64,000 nt of DNA. Source: Spartobacteria bacterium (GTDB lineage Bacteria > Verrucomicrobiota > Verrucomicrobiia > Chthoniobacterales > UBA10450). A program made the position numbers and the translations under genes. The stretch is taken from assembly GCA_003134785.1 (NCBI GenBank), contig PLCN01000020.1, positions 62,001 to 126,000 of the forward strand, read 5' to 3'. Position 1 is the stretch's first letter; every line of letters starts with the position of its first letter. The notes below the pieces were generated by a model. The model saw only the letters and a list, made by a program, of their open reading frames with translations, ran no database searches and had not been told where the DNA came from. Shown piece after piece: positions 36,051 to 44,245 of the stretch.

Positions 36051-36260
36051 TTAGGGCTTTGGTTTATCCGGGAAAAAGTCAGCCGGGCTGGAGCGAACCG
36101 AGGGAGACGGAGCGGTCTGAGGCTCTGTGCCGTGGGCCTCGTCGCTCTTCGTTTGCTGCTCGGCTGGCAACTCTCCAACACGATGACGCTCGCAGGAACA
36201 GCAGAAGATAAGCAAACCGGCTGCCAGCGTGAGACCGGCTCTGCGCAGAAGAAGTCGCAT
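36051..36260 (-). CDS. Small putative lipoprotein
   Basis: 69 residues: basic start, hydrophobic LTLAAGLLIF and lipobox FCCSC, then a polar Pro/Ser/Glu-rich tail. It stops 17 bp before the POT transporter start, so they may be one transcript. Family unknown. Confidence 0.7.
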   Translation of the reverse strand: MRLLLRRAGLTLAAGLLIFCCSCERHRVGELPAEQQTKSDEAHGTEPQTAPSPSVRSSPADFFPDKPKP

Positions 36261-36608
36261 AACGCGTCGGAGAGTAAGCGCCGTTGCTCGGGGCGCGCAA
36301 GGAGGAAAGCGCGGGGAGAAGAGAAACCCTAACGTCTAACACCTAGCACCCAACGCCTAACTTCAGAGGCTTCCCGTTTCGGGCGTTTGCTTCTCTTGCG
36401 GGGATCTGTCCTCTGCATTAGGCGTCAGGCGTCAGGCGTCAGGCGTCAGGCGTTTGGCGTTTGGCGTTAGACGTTTTGGCGTTAGGCGTTTCTGCTCCGG
36501 TCCACGAACACTTGCTAGAATCGCGTCACCGAAGAAAACTGCGTTTGGTCCAAGCTCCCTCTCGGAATGAAATTGAAAGGGCCCTCCGTCGCATTACTGT
36601 GAGCCGCA
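36261..36608. other. 348-bp gap with no gene, mainly heptamer repeats
   Basis: No coding frame is supported between the small lipoprotein and ftsK. Apart from the heptamer arms listed separately, I see an upstream region with a CGTTT-rich stretch but no clear promoter box. Confidence 0.6.
36326..36489. repeat. Hairpin of heptamer repeats (CCTAACG / TTAGGCG)
   Basis: Left arm 36326-36361 is a run of CCTAACG-like 7-nt units. Right arm 36415-36489 is about ten units of TTAGGCG, TCAGGCG and TTTGGCG, with four identical TCAGGCG in a row. The arms are reverse complements in type. Lies upstream of ftsK. Confidence 0.85.
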
Positions 36609-39044
36609 GTGGCTCGCACTACCAAAAACACGGCGTGGAATGAGGTCTTCGCGCTCCTTCTGCTCGGCGTCGGCACGTTGCTTTTCCTCGCGCTGATTTC
36701 CTACGCGCCGAAAGATTTGCCGTCGTGGGTTCCCTTCAGCCACGTCTCTCCGCCGAACCGCCCGGCGCAAAATTTCATCGGCCCCTTCGGAACCATTATC
36801 GCTGGCCTTTCGTACTTTATGATCGGCGCTGCCTCTTACCTGCTGGCTGTGGTCCTGCTGGGATTCGGTAGCGCGAAGTTGTTCAACACTAGATTGCGCG
36901 TGCTGCCGCGCCTTAGCTGGATCGCGCTCTTCATTGTTTCGGGCGCTTGTTTGCTGCAATTGCAAACGCAATATCTTCAGAGCTGGCGCGCGGCACTTTA
37001 CATCCAGGGACCAGGGGGCTGGATCGGCTACGCTCTGGGCAAGAAACTTCTACAAACCTGGATGGGTGGCGTTGGCTCTGTAATTCTTCTGACCGGCGTC
37101 TACGTGAGCAGCCTTATTCTGATGACGGGCCTGCGCCCAATTCACATCGTCCGCCAGGCGGTCGCCAGCCTGCGCAGTTGGATCCAAAAACTGAGCGAGT
37201 GGCAACACAATCGACGCCTGCGGAAGGCTGATTGGAAGACGCGGCTCGAGATGGAAAGGAAGGGAAAGGAACGAGAGCAACGACAGGTTGAGAAGCAGCT
37301 CAAGAAATTGGGCGTGCCCGTCCCTGACACGGCAACAGCATCCGTTCTGGCGGAAGAATTGGTGAACCGGCCGAAGCGGAAAGTGGTCGATACCACCGCG
37401 CTGCCGGAGGAACCGGCCCGGAAGAAGCCGTCCCTGGCGGAACTGCGCGGCACCGAAAAGAAAGCCACGTCGCTCACTGGCCTAACGAGTCAGACTTGGG
37501 ACGCCGAGAATTATGTCCTGCCCGGTTTCGATTTGCTTGACGCTCACGACACCGAGGGCCGCACCGCGGCCGATCCCGCGGAACTCGAGCAGATCCAGCA
37601 GATCCTGATCGAAACGCTGGCGCAGTTTGGAATTGCAGTCGCCGCGGGTGATATCACAAAAGGGCCGACGATTACGCGTTACGAAGTTTATCCGGCCAAA
37701 GGCGTGCGGGTGGACAAGATCGTTGCGCTCGAGCGCGACCTGGCGCGCGCAACGAGTGCGGAACGAATTAATATCCTCGCGCCGATTCCCGGCAAAGACA
37801 CCGTCGGCATCGAACTGGCTAACACGCGGAAAGTAAAAGTAACGCTGCGCGAGTTGCTCCAATCGCAGGACTGGGAAGAGGCGAAAACAAAATCGAAACT
37901 CCCTCTCGCCCTGGGCAAGGATGTCTACGGAAAAACGATCATCGCCGATCTCGCCCAGATGCCGCATCTGCTGGTGGCCGGAACGACCGGCAGCGGCAAG
38001 AGCGTCTGCATCAATGCGCTGGTTGCCAGCATGATCTTCCGGTTCACGCCGGAAGAGCTGCGCTTCATTATGATCGATCCGAAGGTGGTCGAGATGCAGG
38101 TTTACAATTCCTTGCCGCACCTGGTCATCCCGGTTGTGACGGATCCGAAGAAGGTGCTCCTGGCCTTGCGCTGGGTGATCGACGAGATGGAGAAGCGTTA
38201 CAAAATTTTCGCGCAAGCCGGCGTGCGCAATATCACCAGTTTCAATGGACGCCCTCCGAAAAAGACGCAGAAGGAATTGGACGAATTGGAAAGCGCGACA
38301 TCACGGGACCAAGGACGCGACAGAGCGCGTCCCTCCACCGACCAGGAGATCAAGGTACCGCGTGAAGACGAACTCGTGATTCCGGATCGAATGCCTTACA
38401 TCGTCATCATTATCGACGAGCTGGCGGACTTGATGCAAACCGCGCCGGCGGACGTCGAGAGTGCGATTGCGCGCATCACGCAGATGGCGCGAGCGGCGGG
38501 CATTCATCTCATTGTCGCGACGCAAACGCCGCGGGCAGACGTCATCACGGGCGTGATCAAGGCAAACATTCCGAGCCGGATCGCATTTCAAGTCGCGTCG
38601 AAAATCGACAGCCGCGTCATCCTCGATGAGAACGGCGCGGACCGCTTGTTAGGCCAGGGCGACATGCTGTATCTGCCGCCGAGCACATCGCGACTCATTC
38701 GCGCGCAAGGCGTGCTCGTGACCGACGAAGAAATTCATCGGCTGGTCGAGTTCGTTTCCGCCCAAAGTCCGCCGGCATTCGATCTGGCGATGCAGGACAA
38801 ACTTCAATTATCGAGCGCGCCCATGGAAGAAGTGACCGACGAAGATGAGGAGCTGGTCGAGAAGTGTCTCGAAATTATCCGGCAGGAAAAACGCGCCTCG
38901 ACTTCGCTCTTGCAACGGCGGCTCCGGTTGGGCTACACACGCGCGGCGCGGATCGTTGATATTCTGGAACAGCGCGGCATATTGGGGCCCGGCGAAGGCG
39001 CGAAGCCGCGCGAGATTCTCGTCGACCTCGACGCCACGGTGTAA
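36609..39044 (+). CDS. ftsK: FtsK/SpoIIIE DNA translocase
   Basis: 811 residues, GTG start. It pumps chromosomal DNA at the division septum. Four or so N-terminal membrane segments (to about 180), a charged coiled linker, then a RecA-like motor with Walker A GTTGSGKS at 458-465 and Walker B IIIDELADL. The C-terminal gamma winged helix (LLQRRLRLGYTRAARIVD) would read polar KOPS-like sequences. It is shorter than E. coli FtsK because the linker is short. The rodZ-like and rimO genes follow. Confidence 0.96.
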   Translation: MARTTKNTAWNEVFALLLLGVGTLLFLALISYAPKDLPSWVPFSHVSPPNRPAQNFIGPFGTIIAGLSYFMIGAASYLLAVVLLGFGSAKLFNTRLRVLPRLSWIALFIVSGACLLQLQTQYLQSWRAALYIQGPGGWIGYALGKKLLQTWMGGVGSVILLTGVYVSSLILMTGLRPIHIVRQAVASLRSWIQKLSEWQHNRRLRKADWKTRLEMERKGKEREQRQVEKQLKKLGVPVPDTATASVLAEELVNRPKRKVVDTTALPEEPARKKPSLAELRGTEKKATSLTGLTSQTWDAENYVLPGFDLLDAHDTEGRTAADPAELEQIQQILIETLAQFGIAVAAGDITKGPTITRYEVYPAKGVRVDKIVALERDLARATSAERINILAPIPGKDTVGIELANTRKVKVTLRELLQSQDWEEAKTKSKLPLALGKDVYGKTIIADLAQMPHLLVAGTTGSGKSVCINALVASMIFRFTPEELRFIMIDPKVVEMQVYNSLPHLVIPVVTDPKKVLLALRWVIDEMEKRYKIFAQAGVRNITSFNGRPPKKTQKELDELESATSRDQGRDRARPSTDQEIKVPREDELVIPDRMPYIVIIIDELADLMQTAPADVESAIARITQMARAAGIHLIVATQTPRADVITGVIKANIPSRIAFQVASKIDSRVILDENGADRLLGQGDMLYLPPSTSRLIRAQGVLVTDEEIHRLVEFVSAQSPPAFDLAMQDKLQLSSAPMEEVTDEDEELVEKCLEIIRQEKRASTSLLQRRLRLGYTRAARIVDILEQRGILGPGEGAKPREILVDLDATV

Positions 39045-39065
39045 CCGGGCGACGCACGAATTTCC

Positions 39066-39830
39066 ATGGAAGGTCTCGGTAAAATATTACAGGAAGCACG
39101 CATCGCGCGGAACCTCACGCTCGAGGAAGCCGGTCGCATGACTAAAATCCGCCCGGGCCGCCTCGAGGAAATCGAGAACGAGGATTTTTCGCAGTTCGCC
39201 AGCCTCGCCTACGCCAAAGGATTCCTCCTGATCTACGGAAGGTTTCTCGACGTGGATGTGACTCCGTACCTGGAGGCCTTCGAGACGTCCGAGCATGTGA
39301 CGGTGGATGGCTACGCCTATCTTCAGGATAACCCAGCGCCGGTGCCGAGCCGGCCCGTCGTGATTCGAAGGCAGAGCGGCGGTCGCGGGTCGCTTCTTCC
39401 GTTTGCGATCGGAGTCGTCGTGTTGGTGGGCGGATTTATGATCATGAAAGCGATTCTCGATGTGCAACGCGTCAAACCCGCCAAGACGCCGGCGAAAGGA
39501 ACTTCCCTGGCCACGGCCACTCCGTCGACGGAGAAAATCGTCGCGCCTCACGCGTTGCCGGTGGAGAACTCGAACAGTCCGGCGCCGCAGCAATCGATCG
39601 CGCCGACGCCCGAACCATCTGTCGCGGTAAGTAGTCCCTCGCCAATTCCAGCCCCATTCGCCAGCCCGTCTGAACCTGAAGTGCGCCGAGCGGAACCAGT
39701 GAATCCGAAGGATGCGCCAAAAACCAAGCCGACTGTTTCGCCCACTCCGCGGAAGCCTGCTCGAAGTCCGAGTCCACGTCCGAGTCTGAGCCCACGACCA
39801 AGTCCGAGCCCTCGTTTCAGTCCGAGGTAA
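39066..39830 (+). CDS. RodZ-like HTH membrane protein
   Basis: 254 residues. N-terminal HTH_25/Xre-type helix-turn-helix (residues 5-75: LQEARIARNLTLEEAG), a single membrane segment (LLPFAIGVVVLVGGFMIM), then a periplasmic Pro/Ser/Thr-rich tail ending in tandem RPSPSPR-type repeats. RodZ ties MreB to the membrane and sets cell shape; the usual DUF4115 domain is absent. It lies 21 bp after ftsK and just before rimO. Confidence 0.85.
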   Translation: MEGLGKILQEARIARNLTLEEAGRMTKIRPGRLEEIENEDFSQFASLAYAKGFLLIYGRFLDVDVTPYLEAFETSEHVTVDGYAYLQDNPAPVPSRPVVIRRQSGGRGSLLPFAIGVVVLVGGFMIMKAILDVQRVKPAKTPAKGTSLATATPSTEKIVAPHALPVENSNSPAPQQSIAPTPEPSVAVSSPSPIPAPFASPSEPEVRRAEPVNPKDAPKTKPTVSPTPRKPARSPSPRPSLSPRPSPSPRFSPR

Positions 39831-39838
39831 CACATCTC

Positions 39839-41311
39839 GTGAAATCAGATTCACCGGGGATTGAGCGGTCTTCTGTAGCGGCGGTCTATGACCGCCGTCG
39901 GGTCGGTGCACTCCAAGATCAATCGGCCGGCGGTCATAGACCGCCGCTACAGAAAACAGAGAAGCCGAAGGTCGGAATGATTAGCCTGGGCTGCGCGAAA
40001 AATTTGGTAGATGCCGAGATTATGCTTGGCAGCGTCTTGCAGCACGGCATGGAAATCACTTCCGCGGCCGAGGAAGCGGACGTGCTCGTCGTCAACACGT
40101 GCGCGTTCATCGATTCGGCCAAGGAAGAATCGATCGACGCGATCCTGCAGGCGCACCAACAGCGCGGCCTCGGAAAAAAGCCGGGGCAAAAGTTGATCGT
40201 CAGCGGATGCATGTCGCAGCGATTCTCGCGCGAGCTGCGCGAATCGCTGCCCGAAGTAGACGCGTTCGTTGGATTGGACCAGGTGAGCGATCTGGGAGCG
40301 ATCGTTCAACGCGTTTTGACCGAGAAGAACGACGCCGGCTTGAGCTTTGTCACCGATCGTCCGACTTACATTCCAGATTACGACACGCCACGGTTTCGAT
40401 TGACGCCATCGCACAGTGCCTACTTGAAGATCGCGGAAGGGTGCAATCATCCGTGCAGCTTTTGCGTGATCCCGCAAATGCGCGGGCGGCATCGCAGCCG
40501 TTCGCCCGGATCGGTCCTGTCCGAAATTCGCGCGCTCGTGGCCGAAGGCGTGAAAGAGATCAACTTGATCAGCCAGGACACGACTTATTACGGCATGGAT
40601 TTGTGGACGGCGAAGGCGGGTCCGCGGCAGCCGGTCGACTCTTCGCGCGGGCCGACGCTCGCCGCTTTGCTGCGCGAGATCCAGAAGATCGAGGGCGATT
40701 TTTGGGTGCGGTTGCTCTACACCCACCCGGCGCATTGGAGCGCGGAATTGATCGAGACGATCGCGCAATGCGACAAGGTCGCGCGATACATCGACATGCC
40801 CTTGCAGCACATCGATGAGTCGATGCTCGGGCGGATGCGGCGCGAAACGAGCCGCAGCCACATCGAAGAATTAATCGGCGCTCTCCGCTCGGGAATTCCG
40901 GGAATCGCTTTGCGCACGACATTCATTGTCGGGTTTCCGGGTGAAACCGAGGACGCGTTCGAATCGTTGCTGGAGTTCATGGAGCGAACGCGCTTCGAGC
41001 GGCTTGGAGTCTTCAAATATTCGCAAGAGGAAGGCTCGCGCGCCGCCAAGATGCCGGAGCAACTTCCGACGAAAATAAAAAACGAGCGCTACCGCCGCGC
41101 GATGATCGTGCAACAGCGAATCGCCCGCGAGATGGCAGCGGAAAAAGTGGGACGCGAATTGCGCTTGCTCGTGGATCAACCGCTCGTCGCCCGCACCGAA
41201 GCCGACGCGCCAGAAGTGGATGCGCGCGTCATTCTCTCCGAGCCCGCCACGGTCGGCGAATTCATCCGGCGGCCTATCACGGGCAGTCGCGGTTACGATT
41301 TGCTCGCGTGA
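39839..41311 (+). CDS. rimO: Ribosomal protein S12 methylthiotransferase
   Basis: 490 residues from GTG 39839 or 444 from ATG 39977. It adds a methylthio group to Asp of ribosomal protein S12. UPF0004 cysteines are in SLGCAKN, NTCAF and SGCMSQ; the radical SAM cluster is CNHPCSFC; a TRAM domain ends the protein. GTG 39839 has GAGG 11 bases upstream; between it and the family motif KPKVGMISLGC the frame reads straight through family A repeat A6. If ATG 39977 is used, the first beta strand KPKVG is lost. Follows the RodZ-like gene by 8 bp. Confidence 0.95.
   Translation: MKSDSPGIERSSVAAVYDRRRVGALQDQSAGGHRPPLQKTEKPKVGMISLGCAKNLVDAEIMLGSVLQHGMEITSAAEEADVLVVNTCAFIDSAKEESIDAILQAHQQRGLGKKPGQKLIVSGCMSQRFSRELRESLPEVDAFVGLDQVSDLGAIVQRVLTEKNDAGLSFVTDRPTYIPDYDTPRFRLTPSHSAYLKIAEGCNHPCSFCVIPQMRGRHRSRSPGSVLSEIRALVAEGVKEINLISQDTTYYGMDLWTAKAGPRQPVDSSRGPTLAALLREIQKIEGDFWVRLLYTHPAHWSAELIETIAQCDKVARYIDMPLQHIDESMLGRMRRETSRSHIEELIGALRSGIPGIALRTTFIVGFPGETEDAFESLLEFMERTRFERLGVFKYSQEEGSRAAKMPEQLPTKIKNERYRRAMIVQQRIAREMAAEKVGRELRLLVDQPLVARTEADAPEVDARVILSEPATVGEFIRRPITGSRGYDLLA
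39873..39952. repeat. Palindromic repeat, family A copy 6, inside the rimO frame
   Basis: CTGTAGCGGCGGTCTATGAC left and CGGTCATAGACCGCCGCTAC right. It is open in the rimO frame, coding about 27 residues (VAAVYDRR ... GGHRPPLQ). No other start codon lies between it and the conserved RimO N-terminus. Confidence 0.92.
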
Positions 41312-41328
41312 CGCGCGTGATGCCGCTG

Positions 41329-41416
41329 CTGTAGCCGCTTCGCTATGCGAAGCGCCTTGGGCGCCTCGTCTTTATCGGCGCATGCTCCCACGCTTCGCAC
41401 AGCGAAGCGGCTACAG
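41329..41416. repeat. Palindromic intergenic repeat, family B copy 1
   Basis: CTGTAGCCGCTTCGCTATGC left arm and CGCACAGCGAAGCGGCTACA right arm. Same CTGTAG...CTACAG termini as family A but with a GCTTCGC body. Between rimO and the tail-anchored protein gene. Confidence 0.88.
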
Positions 41417-41545
41417 GTGGGGCGAACGAGGCGACAGCGTTGAAAAAAAATCCCGGCCAAAGCCCAAAATTGCGGCCTGCCGATAAGTTAGCGAGTGACA
41501 AAAAAACAAATTTCAGCGATTTTTCTCTGCGCAACGTGATCCGTC

Positions 41546-42160
41546 ATGGCAGAATCGAAGAAGGAAACTGTTCGCATCGCACTCCCCCCGAGGCCTGAAA
41601 CAACGCTCGACCCAAAGAGCGACGGCGCCAAGGAGGACACGGCCAGAATCCTTCTGCCCTCGCGAACACCAGCCATTCCGCCGCGGCGACTTCCACCGAC
41701 GATCAATCAAACGGTGACACCAGTTGGCATCGAGCCGGCAGCCGAATCGCTTGTAATCCCGTTGCCTCGTCCACCCGTCCAACCGCCCTCTTCCAGCGCA
41801 TCGCCATCATTGAAGCCGCTGCCAAAACCAGGGGCACCAGATCCGCTTTCGAGCGCGACCGAGGTGGCTGCTCCCGAGAATTTCGGCGAAGCTTCGGTTC
41901 GACCCGCTCCGGAAAAAGAAACCGCGCGCATCACCAGTTTCCTGAAACCCGTGGGGCCACCCAGGCCGGCGGGAAATATGACGAAGACCCAGCCGTTCAT
42001 CATGCGGCCCGCGGCCGTCATGCCCACTTCGCCCGTCGTCGTGGCTACATCCAACGCGGCCGATGCGTTCGATTCCACTCCGAGATGGCTTTGCTGGGGT
42101 TTGCTCGGCCTTTCCGCTCTCATTTTTTTCATTCAAATTTGGAATTACGCCGTATCTTAA
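41546..42160 (+). CDS. Pro-rich tail-anchored membrane protein
   Basis: 204 residues, highly Pro/Ser/Ala-rich and disordered, with one C-terminal membrane segment (WLCWGLLGLSALIFFIQIW) and a few residues after it, so tail-anchored with the rest in the cytoplasm. A short motif recurs: KKETVRIALP (residues 5-14), KEDTARILLP (29-38) and EKETARITSF (about 122-131). Spaced motifs suggest a binding surface or phosphorylation sites. It ends 4 bp before trxA. No named family. Confidence 0.8.
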   Translation: MAESKKETVRIALPPRPETTLDPKSDGAKEDTARILLPSRTPAIPPRRLPPTINQTVTPVGIEPAAESLVIPLPRPPVQPPSSSASPSLKPLPKPGAPDPLSSATEVAAPENFGEASVRPAPEKETARITSFLKPVGPPRPAGNMTKTQPFIMRPAAVMPTSPVVVATSNAADAFDSTPRWLCWGLLGLSALIFFIQIWNYAVS

Positions 42161-42164
42161 ACTC

Positions 42165-42503
42165 ATGGAAAACTCGACCGCTGCTCCGACCATCACGCTG
42201 GACGAATCGAATTTTGAAAAGGAAGTGACGCAAAGCGATCAGACCGTCCTGGTCGATTTCTGGGCGCCGTGGTGCGGGCCGTGCAAAATGATTGCGCCGC
42301 TCCTGGACGAGATCGCCACGGAAAAAGCGGGCTCGGTGAAAGTCGCGAAAGTCAACGTGGACGACAACCAGAGCCTCTCGGTGAAATACAACGTGCGCGC
42401 GATTCCCGCGTTGCTCTTTTTCAAGAACGGCCAGCTGCGCGATCAGGTCGTCGGCATGACGACGAGGAAAGATTTGCTCGGCCGGCTCGACGCGCTGGCG
42501 TGA
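42165..42503 (+). CDS. trxA: Thioredoxin
   Basis: 112 residues with the classical WCGPC active site at about residues 35-39, the preceding VDFWAPW strand and the cis-Pro loop RAIPALLFF. It is a cytoplasmic disulfide reductase. ATG 42165 lies 4 bp after the tail-anchored protein gene. A tRNA-Arg gene on the other strand follows. Confidence 0.97.
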   Translation: MENSTAAPTITLDESNFEKEVTQSDQTVLVDFWAPWCGPCKMIAPLLDEIATEKAGSVKVAKVNVDDNQSLSVKYNVRAIPALLFFKNGQLRDQVVGMTTRKDLLGRLDALA

Positions 42504-42533
42504 GGATTGTGGCCCGGGCTTCTAGCCCGTGAA

Positions 42534-42553
42534 TCATCGGCAAGATGCCGATG
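42534..42553 (+). terminator. Hairpin downstream of trxA
   Basis: CATCGGCAAGATGCCGATG folds with a 7-bp stem and 5-nt loop about 30 bp after the trxA stop. There is no T-tract, so it may only stabilise the 3' end. Confidence 0.35.
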
Positions 42554-42560
42554 CATAGAT

Positions 42561-42634
42561 TGCGCCCGGCGCGGCTCGAACGCGCAACCTACAGCTTCGG
42601 AGGCTGTCACTCTATCCAGTTGAGCTACGGGCGC
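42561..42634 (-). tRNA. tRNA-Arg (anticodon CCG)
   Basis: A 74-nt cloverleaf on the minus strand: acceptor GCGCCCG pairs with CGGGCGC, D arm GCTC...GAGT, anticodon arm ACAGC-CTCCGAA-GCTGT with anticodon CCG, and T arm GCGCG-TTCGAGC-CGCGC. It reads CGG codons. The discriminator is A and no CCA is encoded. Between convergent trxA and upstream of rplS. Confidence 0.95.
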
Positions 42635-42688
42635 TGCTCGGACGGATTATAGTTGGCACCCCTCAAAGCACAACCGTCGCCCCTCCTG

Positions 42689-42735
42689 CTCCTGCTCCTA
42701 ATCCAGAACGATGCCGCGCGGATTAGGAGCAGGAG
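42689..42735. repeat. Hairpin of hexamer repeats (CTCCTG) upstream of rplS
   Basis: CTCCTGCTCCTAATCC at 42689-42704 and its exact reverse complement at 42720-42735, loop 15 nt. Another CTCCTG unit precedes the left arm. About 80 bp before the rplS ATG, so possibly in its leader. Confidence 0.8.
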
Positions 42736-42814
42736 GAGTGGCCATCTTTCCTTTTGCATTTCGCTCTCCTCCGACTGAAGATAAACGCCCGCCGAGCGGG
42801 AAAAAAGGAGCCGT

Positions 42815-43162
42815 ATGAGCAGCATTATCGACGCAATCGAAAAGGAACAACTGAAGACCGACGTGACCAAGTTCAAGGTCGGCGACGGCGTTCGCGTGCA
42901 TACGCGCGTGGTCGAAGGCGACAAGGAACGGATCCAAATTTTTGCCGGCATTGTCATCGGCCGCAAGGGCCGCGGGTTGAACGAAACTTTCACGGTGCGG
43001 CGGATCTCGTACGGCGAAGGCGTCGAGCGCGTGTTTCCGCTTCATTCGCCGCGCATCGCGAAGGTGGAGATCGAGAAGCAAGGCCGAGCGCGCCGCGCCA
43101 AGCTGAATTATTTGCGCGATCGTAAAGGCAAGGAAGCGACAGCGGTCAGAGAGCAGAATTAA
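42815..43162 (+). CDS. rplS: 50S ribosomal protein L19
   Basis: 115 residues, a 50S protein at the subunit interface. The [23 protein letters not shown] segment, [10 protein letters not shown] and [13 protein letters not shown] are all typical. The ATG at 42815 has AAAGGAG about 6 bases upstream. The usual rpsP-rimM-trmD partners are not next to it. A hexamer hairpin lies in its leader region. Confidence 0.97.
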   Translation: MSSIIDAIEKEQLKTDVTKFKVGDGVRVHTRVVEGDKERIQIFAGIVIGRKGRGLNETFTVRRISYGEGVERVFPLHSPRIAKVEIEKQGRARRAKLNYLRDRKGKEATAVREQN

Positions 43163-43163
43163 T

Positions 43164-43241
43164 TAGCGACTGAACGACCTGGCGAATTAGCGATTGCAAA
43201 GGGGACATTCGCTCATTCATTAAATCCCGGGTCGCTAAATG
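43164..43241. repeat. Hairpin of octamer repeats between rplS and rnhB
   Basis: Left arm units TAGCGACT, GAACGACC, TGGCGAAT, TAGCGATT; right arm reads CATTCGCTCATTCATT...GTCGCTAAATG, which is the reverse-complement type. The right arm ends on the rnhB ATG. Confidence 0.75.
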
Positions 43242-43949
43242 TACCGTCGTTGTGGTTTCCGGCATGAACGCAGATTACGCGCTCTCGGTGTCTCCACGAT
43301 CGCCGGCATTGATGAAGCGGGGCGCGGCGCGCTGGCCGGACCGGTCGTCGCGGCGGCTGTAGTCCTGCCGAAAAAATTCAAGCACCGGCGGCTGAACGAT
43401 TCCAAGCAGTTGCTGCCGGAACGTCGCGAAGAAATTTACCAGGAACTGATTGCGAACGAATTGATCTCGTGGGCGATCGGAATCGTCGATTCGATCGAGA
43501 TTGATGCGATCAACATCCTCCGCGCCACTCACAAGGCAATGCGCGCCGCCATTGAAGCGCTGGGATCGCGTCCCGATCACGTGCTGATCGATGGCCTCCC
43601 GGTTTTTCCTTTTCCGCTCCCACAGACGGCGATTATCGATGGCGATTGCTACAGCCTCAGCATTGCCGCGGCGAGCGTGATCGCGAAGGTCACGCGCGAC
43701 ACGATTATGCGCGACTTCTGCGCGCGCTTTCCCGAATATTGCTTCAGCCAGCACAAAGGCTACGGCACGGAGCTGCACCTGATTAAATTGCATGAACACG
43801 GGCCTTGTCCGATTCATCGCCGATCTTTCGAACCGGTGGCGCAGCCACTTTTCGGCTTTGCCTTCCCAGCATCTTCGGCTTGGGGCGCGCGGGGAGAAAC
43901 TGGCGTGCCGGTTTCTGCGGAGGAGCGGTTACAAAATCCTGTATCGTAA
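43239..43949 (+). CDS. rnhB: Ribonuclease HII
   Basis: 236 residues. It cuts RNA in RNA-DNA hybrids. The catalytic acidic residues are in GIDEAGRGALAGP and in IDGDCYSLSIAAASVIAK with VTRD. The family usually ends near HRRSFEPV; about 35 extra residues follow because the frame stays open inside the next gene. The resulting 158-bp overlap with yraN is read in two frames. The ATG sits at the end of an octamer repeat. Confidence 0.94.
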   Translation: MYRRCGFRHERRLRALGVSTIAGIDEAGRGALAGPVVAAAVVLPKKFKHRRLNDSKQLLPERREEIYQELIANELISWAIGIVDSIEIDAINILRATHKAMRAAIEALGSRPDHVLIDGLPVFPFPLPQTAIIDGDCYSLSIAAASVIAKVTRDTIMRDFCARFPEYCFSQHKGYGTELHLIKLHEHGPCPIHRRSFEPVAQPLFGFAFPASSAWGARGETGVPVSAEERLQNPVS

Positions 43950-44244
43950 TTTCCGCGGACGGACCGGCGGAGAAATCGACATCGTCGGCCGCGATCACGA
44001 CACGCTCGTTTTTGTCGAAGTGAAAACACGAACGCGCGAAGATTTCGGCCGGCCTTTCGATGCGGTCGATCGCAACAAACAAAAACGAATTTCTCGCGGC
44101 GGTTTGGCCTGGCTGCGGCTCCTCGGCGATCCGGACATCCTCTTTCGCTTCGATGTCGTGGAGGTGATTATCGCGAAGGGCGCGGAACCGCGCTTCGAAT
44201 TACTGCGCAATGCGTTCTCGCTGTCCGAGCCGTATATCTACTGA
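43792..44244 (+). CDS. YraN/UPF0102 family nuclease-like protein
   Basis: 150 residues. The restriction-endonuclease-like fold motif GGEIDIVGRDHDTLVFVEVKTR is intact, and LGARGEKLACRFLRRSGYKIL starts the domain. The exact role is unknown; it is often next to rnhB. ATG 43792 lies inside rnhB; a TTG at 43858 would shorten the overlap. Confidence 0.9.
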   Translation: MNTGLVRFIADLSNRWRSHFSALPSQHLRLGARGEKLACRFLRRSGYKILYRNFRGRTGGEIDIVGRDHDTLVFVEVKTRTREDFGRPFDAVDRNKQKRISRGGLAWLRLLGDPDILFRFDVVEVIIAKGAEPRFELLRNAFSLSEPYIY

Positions 44245-44245
44245 C

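Noticed and set aside
36415-36489. CRISPR-like repeat array upstream of ftsK
   Set aside because: Units are 7 nt with no spacers and no cas genes; it is a microsatellite-type tract forming half of a hairpin.
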